Shown in pieces: positions 33,535-41,273 of a stretch of 64,000 nt of DNA; the stretch's first letter is position 1, and every line of letters starts with the position of its first letter. Under the pieces are notes generated by a model that saw nothing but the letters and a program-made list of their open reading frames with translations, was not told where the DNA came from and did no database searches. The position numbers and the translations under genes were made by a program. The stretch lies in contig CANJMI010000020.1 in NCBI GenBank assembly GCA_947475525.1, positions 1-64,000 of the forward strand, in the 5' to 3' direction. This DNA is from Polyangiaceae bacterium. Lineage in GTDB: Bacteria; Myxococcota_A; Polyangia; Polyangiales; Polyangiaceae.

Positions 33535-33739
33535 AGTGTCTTTCTACTACTTCCGATTGTCCTGAACGCGCTGGTCGTAAGTTCGCAGCGTGGGCAAAGT
33601 AGTCCGCGACTTCGGGACGTGTCAACGCGTTTAACCAGTGTTTCAGGGGACATTTTCGTGCTGTCGAGACGATCCGCGACGCACGCACCGAGGGCACCCT
33701 ACGACGGCTCGATTGTCACTACACGCCGCAGCGCGCGCG

Positions 33740-34006
33740 TCAACGAAACAGGAGCATTCGCGCGGCGTAAAACCCGATGAGCAGCAGCGCGACCCCGACG
33801 GTGCACCCAACGGCCAGCCGGCGGTGCTCGACGCCGTCCGTGCGCACGTCATCGAGCGTGGGCTCGCGGCTCATCGGAATACCCAGCTGGTCGACAGAGA
33901 CCTCGATCGGCGCGTCGTTGGCTTCGGCTCGGGCGTCCGGCGCTCGGTTCGTCTCTTCGGCCACGGGCCATGGGTAGCGCTCCTGTACGGCGCTCGCAAG
34001 CCTCAA
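33740..34006 (-). CDS. small tail-anchored membrane protein
   Basis: 88 residues if started at the TTG that overlaps the sulfatase stop (TTGA, 34003-34006). An acidic, Ala/Glu-rich N-terminal part precedes one C-terminal membrane helix (about 66-84) ending in MLLFR. An internal ATG at 33874 would leave a 44-residue protein with the same helix. Probably co-expressed with the sulfatase-like gene. No family recognised. Confidence 0.5.
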   Translation of the reverse strand: MRLASAVQERYPWPVAEETNRAPDARAEANDAPIEVSVDQLGIPMSREPTLDDVRTDGVEHRRLAVGCTVGVALLLIGFYAARMLLFR

Positions 34007-36024
34007 GGCTTGTACGGCGGCTCGTAGTCGGCGAGCGACTCCGCGCGGAAGAACGCTCGCAACTCCTCAACCGCGCGATTCGCGCGCACGTCCCGCCCGA
34101 ACACATTGTCGAGCTCGCCCGGGTCCCGCACGACATCGAAGACCTCGACGGTCTTGCCGACGTGGTCCTCGATCACCTTCAACCCGTCCGCCGTGAAGTA
34201 GACCTGCCGGAGGCGCCCTTCGGCAAACAACGGGGGTCGCGGCGCGTCGCACGACCGCGCTCCAACCGCGATCGGAATGAGGCTCTCCCCGAGGGACGAC
34301 GCGGGCGTCGGCAAGCCGAAGATTTCAAGCACCGTCGGCCCGACATCGACCAGCGATGCGGGTGCCTCGCAGCGCACCGACCGGAGCTTTGGCCCCCATG
34401 CGATAAGCGGCACGCGGATGACCTCATCGTAGAGAGTCTTGGTGTGAAACTCACTGTGGTGCTCGCCAAACGCCTCGCCGTGATCGGCGCTCACAATGAG
34501 GTATCCGCGGCCTTTTGCGCGCTGTGTGATCTTCTGCATCACGCGCCCAAGCCAGGTGTCGACCACCTCGATCTCGGAGAGGTAGCGCTCGAAGCTCGTG
34601 CCGGTGTGGACGCGCCCGCGGTCGTAGGGCTCGTGGGGCTCGGTGAGGTGCGCGAAGAAAAATGTCGGCTCGTTCGCGCCGAGCTTGTCGAAGGCTGCGA
34701 GTAGCGGAGGCATCACCACGCTCGCCGGACCGTGCTTGCGGCCTTCGGTCAACATGTGTTCGACCGCGAAGCCGCGGGTCACGCCGAACTCTCCAGCGAG
34801 GAATCGCAGGGCGAAAAATCCCTCGGTCCGCACGCCGGCTTGTGACAACAGCGTCGGGACACGCGGCGTCGCATCGGTCGCGGGGTAATGAAACCGAGCG
34901 CTCCCTTCTCCGTGCAGGGCCCAGCGCTGCCCCGAAAAAGGGCGCCCCGAGAACATCGTCGCGAGGGACACCGAAGTCTGAGAGCCAGGCGACACGGCGC
35001 GCGGCACGTAGAGGCCCGAGTTTCGCAAGCGGGTGAGGTTCGGAAAGCGCGATTCGTTCGCAGGGTCGGCGACGACATCCGCGCGGAGCGCATCGACCGT
35101 GATGAGCACGACGACCGGGGCTGCGACGAGGGGCTTGCCGCTGGTCGCACGCGGCTCAACGCCGCTGGAAGGACGAACGAGAACGTGTTCCAATTCGGGC
35201 ACGCTCGGCAGTCGCCAGAGCGCCCTCGCAAGGACCCAAGGCGCGACGGCGCCGCACTCGCGGTAGAGCTCGAGACGCACCTCGTTTGGCGGCGATAAGA
35301 CCGTCCCGACCAGCGCGATGAACACAACGGTGGCGGTCACGCGGACGTGCACGGAGAGCCACTCCGCCACGGGCCTAGCAAAGCACGCCCCGAGGAGGGT
35401 CGCGGCCACCCAAGTGACCGCCGCATGGACGCTCGGGTAGTCATCCCGCAATGTAAAATGATTCGCAATGAGCGCGGCGGAAGCGTGCACCGCGACGAAC
35501 CGCGCCGCTCCGGGGGAGACCGCGCGTGCCGCGTCCCCGAGGAGCTGCGCGGCGAGCACACCGAAGCCCGAACCGAACACCATCGCGCCGAAGAGGAACG
35601 TCGCGAACCGTCCTTCGAAGATGGCATTCGCTTGCCGCTCGAGGTGGTCACCCAATACCCAGTGCATGCCCGCGCTCGCCATCAGCCCAAACGCACACCA
35701 ACCGAGCCACACCGCGCGCCACCGCGGCGGATTTGAAGCCCCTGCGTTTCGCGGTGCGTTCCAGCGTCTCACGGCCACGAGCAACGCGGGCAGCAGCGCC
35801 AGCCAGCCGGCCACGGTCAGCGTCGCGAGGATGTCGAAAAAATGGTGCTGCCCACGCACGCCCCAGCGCGCGGGTCGGCCGAGCACCGCCCACACCGCCA
35901 CGACATTAACCGCCGCCGCGCACGCCGCACCCAAGAGAGGTGCCACGGCGAACTCCGCCGCTCGAGGAGGGGCCGTTCGCCACGCGCGTCTCACACGCTC
36001 GATAGAAGCTCGCGCCGTCATCAT
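34003..36024 (-). CDS. membrane-anchored sulfatase/alkaline-phosphatase superfamily protein
   Basis: 673 residues. About six membrane helices in the first 240 residues, then an extracytoplasmic alkaline-phosphatase-fold domain. Metal and active-site parts are visible: LITVDALRADV, the SPGSQTSVSLATMFSG segment where the catalytic nucleophile sits (Ser/Thr, not the Cys-x-Pro-x-Arg of true sulfatases), and SADHGEAFGEHH. This plan resembles LtaS, EptA and other phosphoglycerol- or phosphoethanolamine transferases more than sulfate ester hydrolases, so an envelope-modifying transferase or hydrolase is likely. Divergent from the PhnD-like gene. Confidence 0.85.
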   Translation of the reverse strand: MMTARASIERVRRAWRTAPPRAAEFAVAPLLGAACAAAVNVVAVWAVLGRPARWGVRGQHHFFDILATLTVAGWLALLPALLVAVRRWNAPRNAGASNPPRWRAVWLGWCAFGLMASAGMHWVLGDHLERQANAIFEGRFATFLFGAMVFGSGFGVLAAQLLGDAARAVSPGAARFVAVHASAALIANHFTLRDDYPSVHAAVTWVAATLLGACFARPVAEWLSVHVRVTATVVFIALVGTVLSPPNEVRLELYRECGAVAPWVLARALWRLPSVPELEHVLVRPSSGVEPRATSGKPLVAAPVVVLITVDALRADVVADPANESRFPNLTRLRNSGLYVPRAVSPGSQTSVSLATMFSGRPFSGQRWALHGEGSARFHYPATDATPRVPTLLSQAGVRTEGFFALRFLAGEFGVTRGFAVEHMLTEGRKHGPASVVMPPLLAAFDKLGANEPTFFFAHLTEPHEPYDRGRVHTGTSFERYLSEIEVVDTWLGRVMQKITQRAKGRGYLIVSADHGEAFGEHHSEFHTKTLYDEVIRVPLIAWGPKLRSVRCEAPASLVDVGPTVLEIFGLPTPASSLGESLIPIAVGARSCDAPRPPLFAEGRLRQVYFTADGLKVIEDHVGKTVEVFDVVRDPGELDNVFGRDVRANRAVEELRAFFRAESLADYEPPYKP

Positions 36025-36174
36025 TACTCAATCGCACGATGCTGCTACCGGCGCCTGCTACCACATATTCGGGGTGACCGTCGAGATCGAGTGGACCTCG
36101 GCCCCGGCGCTTCGCCTGTGCTCGATCGCATAGTCGCTTGACCCCGGCGCGAGGCCGCTGTCATCGTAAATTCA

Positions 36175-37056
36175 ATGGCCCGTGAACTCGCGATGGGGAT
36201 CGCGTTGACGACCGACCCGGACACCTCTCGCCTGCGGCTCGCGCATTTCTGCGACGCCGTCCATCGAGCCACGGGCCTGCGCATCGTGAAGCAGGGACTC
36301 TTCCAATACCATCGCCTCCTCAGCGAGCTGGAGAGCGGGCAACTCGACCTCGTGTGGCTTCCGCCGCTGCTCGCGCTCCGCTCGACCGGTCAGGGCATCG
36401 TGGCTCCACTGGCGTTGCCGATCCGCCACGGCGTATCGACCTATTCGACCGCACTCTTCACGCGGCCGGACTCGCCGATAACGAACGTCGCCGAGCTCGT
36501 CGGCGCGAGTGCTGCCTGGGTCGATCCGCAGAGCGCCGCCGGTTACCTCGTGGTCCGCTCGCTCTTGCGGAGCCGCGGCGTCTCGCTCGAACAGGCCTTC
36601 ACGCACAACACGTTCTACGGTTCGCACGAGGCCGTCGTCGACGCGGTACTTTCGGGCGCGGCGGATGTCGGCGCGACCTTCGTCTACCAAGCGGACGACA
36701 CGGGGCAGACGTCGCCACCTGCGCCTTCGTCGCGAGCGCCCGGCCGCCCCGCTGCGCACAGCGCGGGATGGGGTGACCGCAGCGTGCGCGTGCTGCTCGT
36801 CGCAGGCTCGATCCCCTCGGACATGCTGGCGGCCCGCACGCAGCTCGAGCCCGAGATTCGCGGCGCTCTGCAAGATAGCCTCGTCACCGGAGAGCACCCC
36901 GAGGTGATCGAAGCCGCCAACGCGCTCCTCGGCGCGGAAGGGTTCATCGCAACCTCGCGTGAACACCTCGAGCGATTGGCGACGATCTTGAGTGCGCTCG
37001 ATGCCGAGCCCCTTTCGGTTCGACCTCAGGCGGCTATCGTCCGCGGGAGCACATGA
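36175..37056 (+). CDS. PhnD-like phosphate/phosphonate-binding protein without signal peptide
   Basis: 293 residues. The family pattern is plain: LESGQLDLVWLPPLLAL, then WVDPQSAAGYLVVRSLL and NTFYGSHEAVVDAVLSGAADVGATF, matching the two-domain binding proteins of PhnD-type ABC importers. There is no hydrophobic N-terminus at the ATG (36175), and no in-frame extension giving one was found, so it should stay in the cytoplasm. No transporter genes are nearby. It may be a cytoplasmic sensor or enzyme domain descended from a binding protein. Confidence 0.82.
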   Translation: MARELAMGIALTTDPDTSRLRLAHFCDAVHRATGLRIVKQGLFQYHRLLSELESGQLDLVWLPPLLALRSTGQGIVAPLALPIRHGVSTYSTALFTRPDSPITNVAELVGASAAWVDPQSAAGYLVVRSLLRSRGVSLEQAFTHNTFYGSHEAVVDAVLSGAADVGATFVYQADDTGQTSPPAPSSRAPGRPAAHSAGWGDRSVRVLLVAGSIPSDMLAARTQLEPEIRGALQDSLVTGEHPEVIEAANALLGAEGFIATSREHLERLATILSALDAEPLSVRPQAAIVRGST

Positions 37057-37096
37057 GCGCCGGTCCGGTTCGCGCGCCCTCGAGCGTGCCATGCGC

Positions 37097-37102
37097 TACG
37101 CT
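37097..37102 (+). promoter_or_regulatory. -10-like hexamer TACGCT, near-leaderless start
   Basis: TACGCT ends six bases before the GTG at 37109; the context GCTAcGCT matches those before 3662 and 39330. Confidence 0.35.
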
Positions 37103-37108
37103 CGCAGA

Positions 37109-37918
37109 GTGACCGAACGGACGATCGTTTCAACGCTGCTCCTCTTCGCCAGCGCGTGCAACGCCGCACAGCCGTCGGCACCCCAAGCGCGGGTCGCGAC
37201 GCCGGTCACGGTCACGCGCGAGAACCCCGCGGGGGACGCCGAAGAGCCCGAAGACGCCGCGCTAACCCGCCTGCTCCATGAAAAGGCGAGCGAGCGACGC
37301 GACCGCACCGGCACGCTCGCGACGTGGCTCCCCGATGCCGAACGCTGGCGACGCGTGAAGCTCTTCGGGCATCCCACGCGCGCCACTCATCGCTACGGTG
37401 ACGAGCATTTTGCCCTCGATTCGCTCGATTACCGCCCCGCCAGCGGAGACGACACAGCCGAAGCGTGTTTGCAGCACTTCGTCGATCGCGCGCGCGACAA
37501 AGCCAATCGCTACGGTGTCGCCCTTGGGCCAATTGCTCACGGTCAAGGTCAATACGCTCAAGGCGTCGAGTCGAGCGTTCGCCGAGCCACGCCGCCCCCG
37601 CTCGCGGCCGCCGAGGAGTCCCCGCTATTGCCGAGCTCACCGCGCACACCCGTCGGAGCGCCACTCGGCCTCGCGTCGATGCCGTACGTTCGCGGCACGG
37701 GCGACTTCACCGCCGTGTTCGCACGCCACCGTTACGCGGGTGCCGTTGCCGCATACCGCTCCTGGCCCGGCACCTGCCTCGTGCATGCGTTCGCCGTGCG
37801 TGTCGGCACCGACGAAGGACTCGCCCTCAAGGTGGTCGATCGGTGGCTTGAAGAGATCGCGCCGCGCACGAGGTGGCTGCCCCGCTCGCGACGCCCCCCG
37901 CGTTTCGAGGACCGCTAA
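37109..37918 (+). CDS. lipoprotein of unknown function
   Basis: 269 residues from the GTG at 37109 (an ATG at 37091 would add six). Short signal peptide with lipobox FASAC. The middle has WLPDAERWRRVKLFGHPTRATHRYGDEHFAL and a helical segment AEACLQHFVDRARDKANRYGV, followed by a Ser/Pro linker and a strand-rich C-terminal part with RHRYAGAVAAYRSWPGTCLVHAFAV. No family recognised. The start choice follows the promoter pattern and the better signal peptide. Confidence 0.75.
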   Translation: MTERTIVSTLLLFASACNAAQPSAPQARVATPVTVTRENPAGDAEEPEDAALTRLLHEKASERRDRTGTLATWLPDAERWRRVKLFGHPTRATHRYGDEHFALDSLDYRPASGDDTAEACLQHFVDRARDKANRYGVALGPIAHGQGQYAQGVESSVRRATPPPLAAAEESPLLPSSPRTPVGAPLGLASMPYVRGTGDFTAVFARHRYAGAVAAYRSWPGTCLVHAFAVRVGTDEGLALKVVDRWLEEIAPRTRWLPRSRRPPRFEDR

Positions 37919-37934
37919 GCCGCAGGGCGCGGGC

Positions 37935-38174
37935 TCAACGCTGCGCCAACGCGAGCATCGCCGCGTAACATGCCGCGGCGCCACACCAGAGCCAGAACGA
38001 ACGGGTCCACCCGTTGGTCCGCGCCCAATAAGGACCGAGCGGCACGACCACGAGCGCGAGCACACCTTTGTAGCGCGGCGACCGCATGATCAGTCGAACG
38101 GCAATCGCCACGTGGGTCGTCAGCAACACGGCGAACGAACTCACGAGCAAGGCCAAAATCCAACCGTCACGCAC
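37935..38174 (-). CDS. small membrane protein, unknown
   Basis: 79 residues from a GTG at 38174. Three hydrophobic segments (about 5-28, 36-50 and 59-76) with a PRYKG loop; PLGPYWARTNGW is a distinctive motif. Convergent with the lipoprotein gene 16 bases away. Codon use fits the neighbours and the protein has a plausible membrane topology, so it is likely real. Confidence 0.65.
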   Translation of the reverse strand: MRDGWILALLVSSFAVLLTTHVAIAVRLIMRSPRYKGVLALVVVPLGPYWARTNGWTRSFWLWCGAAACYAAMLALAQR

Positions 38175-38252
38175 GGCCCCACCCTACCACCAACTCGCAC
38201 GCCCCCGCGAAGTCGGACGCCGCGGGGCTCGCCGCGTTGTAGAGTCCGCGCC

Positions 38253-38384
38253 GTGTCTTCCGCCATGTATATCGCGCTGTGCCTGGTCGTTCCCGCGGTG
38301 TGGGGAGCGCTCTCGTATGTAATCTTCGACGCCATCGACCGACGGCGCCGTGAACGCGCATCGAAAACGACCGACGGCGCCTGA
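38253..38384 (+). CDS. very small single-pass membrane protein candidate
   Basis: 43 residues from a GTG (an ATG at 38265 is possible): one hydrophobic helix (ALCLVVPAVWGALSYVIF) then a basic, polar tail. It ends nine bases before the TauE/SafE start, whose GAGGA ribosome binding site overlaps its stop. It could be a small partner of the exporter or chance. Confidence 0.4.
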   Translation: MSSAMYIALCLVVPAVWGALSYVIFDAIDRRRRERASKTTDGA

Positions 38385-38393
38385 GGACGAGCG

Positions 38394-39281
38394 ATGCACA
38401 CGACGGTCTCCCTCGCCACCTTGCCGGGCCTCGTTCTCTTGGGGATTGCGGTGGGTTTCATCGCCGGCGCATTCGGCGTCGGTGGCGGATTTCTACTCAC
38501 GCCGCTCTTGGTCGCGGTGTTTCGCGTACCGCTCGGCGTGGCGATCGGCACGAGCCTCTGCCAAATCATCGGCACGGCGACGGCCTCGCTCTTGCGACAC
38601 CAAAAGCTCAAGCAAGGCGAGCTGCGCTTCGACCTCTTGCTCCTCCCTGGCGGCATTCTCGGCGTCGAAGGAGGCGCTCGGCTGTTGGAAGCCCTGCAGC
38701 GCCGGGGCGACGTCACGCTCTTCGGACACACAGCTCCCGTCGCAAACCTCCTGCTCGAATCGCTCTACGGCGCGACGCTTATCGGTGTCGCCGCGCTTTA
38801 CTGGCGGCGCTCGAAACACGCGCAGCTCGACGGCGTTCGGCCGGGTCCCCTCGCGCGCCTTCGCTTCGGACCCTCGACGTCCCTGCCCGCGGTGCCCCTC
38901 GATCACGTCTCGACCATCGTCATCGCGTACCTCGGCCTCGCGCTTGGAGTGCTGAGCGGCTTGCTCGGAATTGGGGGCGGCATCGCGCTGATGCCCGTAA
39001 TGCTCTACGGCTACGGCTTCCCCTTCCGCCAGGCCGCGGGCACAGGCGTGCTCGTGCTCGTCGTCACTTCGCTCGTCGGCACGCTGTCGCACGCGCTCCG
39101 AGGCAACGTGGATTTGGGGCTCGCCCTCGTGCTGATGACGGGCTCGACGGTCAGCGCCCAGTTTGGAGCATTGGCGGCAAAACGCTGGCCTGAGCGCGCA
39201 CTCACGCGATTGAACGCGTTGGTCGTTCTCGCCGCTCTCGCCGCCATCGCGTGGGATCTTGGGCGGCGCTTCGGCGGCTGA
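38394..39281 (+). CDS. TauE/SafE-family sulfite/anion exporter
   Basis: 295 residues with about eight membrane helices in two halves. Each half carries the family motif GAFGVGGGFLLTPLL (about 25-39) and LLGIGGGIALMPVML (about 184-198). TauE/SafE proteins export sulfite, sulfoacetate or related organosulfur anions; the substrate cannot be set here. GAGGA lies about eight bases before the ATG. No sulfonate pathway genes are adjacent, though cystathionine beta-synthase is some 8 kb away. Confidence 0.92.
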   Translation: MHTTVSLATLPGLVLLGIAVGFIAGAFGVGGGFLLTPLLVAVFRVPLGVAIGTSLCQIIGTATASLLRHQKLKQGELRFDLLLLPGGILGVEGGARLLEALQRRGDVTLFGHTAPVANLLLESLYGATLIGVAALYWRRSKHAQLDGVRPGPLARLRFGPSTSLPAVPLDHVSTIVIAYLGLALGVLSGLLGIGGGIALMPVMLYGYGFPFRQAAGTGVLVLVVTSLVGTLSHALRGNVDLGLALVLMTGSTVSAQFGALAAKRWPERALTRLNALVVLAALAAIAWDLGRRFGG

Positions 39282-39315
39282 TGCGGGGCGGCTCGCTTGT
39301 CACAGACACAAAGGC

Positions 39316-39321
39316 TAAGCT
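39316..39321 (+). promoter_or_regulatory. -10-like hexamer TAAGCT, near-leaderless start
   Basis: TAAGCT ends eight bases before the GTG at 39330 and supports that start over the TTG at 39297. TTGTCA lies 13 bases upstream, a poor spacing. Confidence 0.35.
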
Positions 39322-39329
39322 GCGCCACC

Positions 39330-41243
39330 GTGCGATCTTCAGGAAGTTTTGGGGTTCCAAGCCTGCCACTCGGCGTCCTTGGCGGTGCCCTCGTAGCCGC
39401 GCTTCTCGGTCTCTCGGTGCGCGCGCCGGCCGACGAAAAATTCATGAAGGTCGCGGACGTGAAGCCCGGAATGAAAGGGTATGGCCTCACCGTTTTTCAA
39501 GGCACGAAGCCCGAGCGTTTCGACGTCGAGGTGATCTCGACCATGAAAAATTTTCGGCCGAAACAGGACCTCATCCTGATCAAGACCAAGCACCCTCGCC
39601 TCGAGGTCGCACGGACGGTCGCCGGGATGAGCGGCAGCCCGATTTACATCGAGGGCAAGATGATTGGCGCGTACGCGTACGGCTGGCTCTTCGGGGTCGA
39701 GCCTATCGCCGGCGTGACACCGATCCACGACATGCTCGACGACCTCGCGCGGCCAATCCCTCAAGCCCTCGCACCCGCGGCCGGACGCGCCCCGATGCCG
39801 GGAAAGCCCATGCCGCCGCGACGAGGGAAAAAGCAGGCATTTCTCGACGATGATGCCCCGAACCGTTTCGCCGGAGCCCCACTCGATTACGACCTTCGAC
39901 GTCACGGCGCGCAAGTCAGCGAGCGCATGCGCGCGGCCCTCGCGGCCCCCGAAGGCACGGACCTCCGCGCCGCGAGCACCGACGTGATGATCTCGGGACT
40001 CGGTCCGCGTTCCGCACGCTTTGCCGCTGAGGTCTTCGAGCCCCTTGGCATGACGCTCCAGCAAGGTGGCGGCACGGGCGGCCCGAGCGTGGCGCCACCC
40101 GACTCGCCGAAGCGCTTCGTCGATGGCGGCGTCGTCACTGTACAAATGCTGTCAGGCGACGTTTCCACCTCCGGACTCGGCACCGTCACTTACGTCGCCG
40201 GCGACAAGCTCGTGGCCTTCGGTCACCCGATGATGATGGGCGGGCTCGGGCAATTGCCAACCGCGCTCGGCACCGTCCACTGGATCGTGGCGACCACCAA
40301 CCGCAGCTTCAAGCTCGGCGAGCCGACCACCCCCCTCGGCACGCTCGTCAACGATCGCCAAGCGTCCATCGTCGTCGACCAATCGCGCAAGGCGCCCACC
40401 TTCCCCATCACCGTCGACATCCGCGGCGTGCCAGGCGCTCCGCACACGCACTGGCAGATGGAGGCCACGCAAGATCCGTTCATGGCCCCCAACCTTGCGG
40501 CATTGGCACTCGGTTCGGCCCTCGAATCCACCGCGGCCGAGCGCGGCGAGACGACCTGGCGCGCAACGACTCGCCTGACGATCGATGGCGGTCGCGTGCT
40601 GACCCTCGAGGACTTCGGCGCGGGCTCCGGCACGCCCCTTAGCCCGAGCGATTTTGCGCGCTCGCGACTGACCCGCGCCATGGGAGCGTTGCTGAACAAT
40701 CCCTGGCAACTCGGCACGATCGACAAAATCGAATCGAAGATCGACATCATTGCGCGCCGCGACGTAGCGCTCCTACGCGGCGCGGAGCTGCTCGACCCCG
40801 AAGTCGATGCGGGCGGCAAAGTGCGGGTGCGACTCGTGCTTCAAAATTACCTCGGCGCCCTCCGCACCGAAGAACTCGAGATCCCGATCGCCCTCGCGCT
40901 CGCCGGTGAAACCGTGCGAATCGAAATCCGCCCGGCGTACAACGTGGACCGGGCCGCCCCCGCTCCCGAAAATTACCACGAGCTCGTCGACGTCCTCGAT
41001 CGACTCGACTTTCCAGGCGAAGCGCTCATCGTCAGCTACACGCTCCCGAACGAGGCGAGCGCAGCCTTCGCTGGAAAGCTCGCGACGCGACTTCCGCCTG
41101 GTATGGCCGATAGGCTCGCCTCACGCACCGACTCGGTCGTGCCCGAGCTCTACGCGGCGCAGTGGCAACTCGTCGTGCCGACCAAGGGTTTCATCGTCGG
41201 GCAAGAGACCATCGACGTTAAAGTTCGCCACGTCCTTCGCTGA
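39330..41243 (+). CDS. SpoIVB-like (S55 family) serine protease, exported
   Basis: 637 residues from the GTG at 39330; a TTG at 39297 would add 11. One N-terminal hydrophobic segment (signal peptide or anchor). Residues about 35-150 match the SpoIVB S55 domain: DVKPGMKGYGLTVFQG, VAGMSGSPIYIEGK with the candidate catalytic Ser, and AYAYGWLFGVEPIAGVTPI. A second related stretch, GLGTVTYVAGDKLVAFGHPMM, lies near 300, followed by strand-rich domains. SpoIVB starts sigma-K activation in Bacillus; here it would act in the periplasm on an unknown target. Followed after 30 bases by a propeller protein. Confidence 0.85.
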   Translation: MRSSGSFGVPSLPLGVLGGALVAALLGLSVRAPADEKFMKVADVKPGMKGYGLTVFQGTKPERFDVEVISTMKNFRPKQDLILIKTKHPRLEVARTVAGMSGSPIYIEGKMIGAYAYGWLFGVEPIAGVTPIHDMLDDLARPIPQALAPAAGRAPMPGKPMPPRRGKKQAFLDDDAPNRFAGAPLDYDLRRHGAQVSERMRAALAAPEGTDLRAASTDVMISGLGPRSARFAAEVFEPLGMTLQQGGGTGGPSVAPPDSPKRFVDGGVVTVQMLSGDVSTSGLGTVTYVAGDKLVAFGHPMMMGGLGQLPTALGTVHWIVATTNRSFKLGEPTTPLGTLVNDRQASIVVDQSRKAPTFPITVDIRGVPGAPHTHWQMEATQDPFMAPNLAALALGSALESTAAERGETTWRATTRLTIDGGRVLTLEDFGAGSGTPLSPSDFARSRLTRAMGALLNNPWQLGTIDKIESKIDIIARRDVALLRGAELLDPEVDAGGKVRVRLVLQNYLGALRTEELEIPIALALAGETVRIEIRPAYNVDRAAPAPENYHELVDVLDRLDFPGEALIVSYTLPNEASAAFAGKLATRLPPGMADRLASRTDSVVPELYAAQWQLVVPTKGFIVGQETIDVKVRHVLR

Positions 41244-41273
41244 TTTTCTCCGCTTTTGGAACACCAACTGGAC

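Noticed and set aside
33535-33739. Longest gene-free stretch, upstream of the MACPF-like gene, examined for promoter, repeat or insertion-sequence ends
   Set aside because: Only GAAAG-like purines before the start and no inverted terminal repeats or target duplication were seen.
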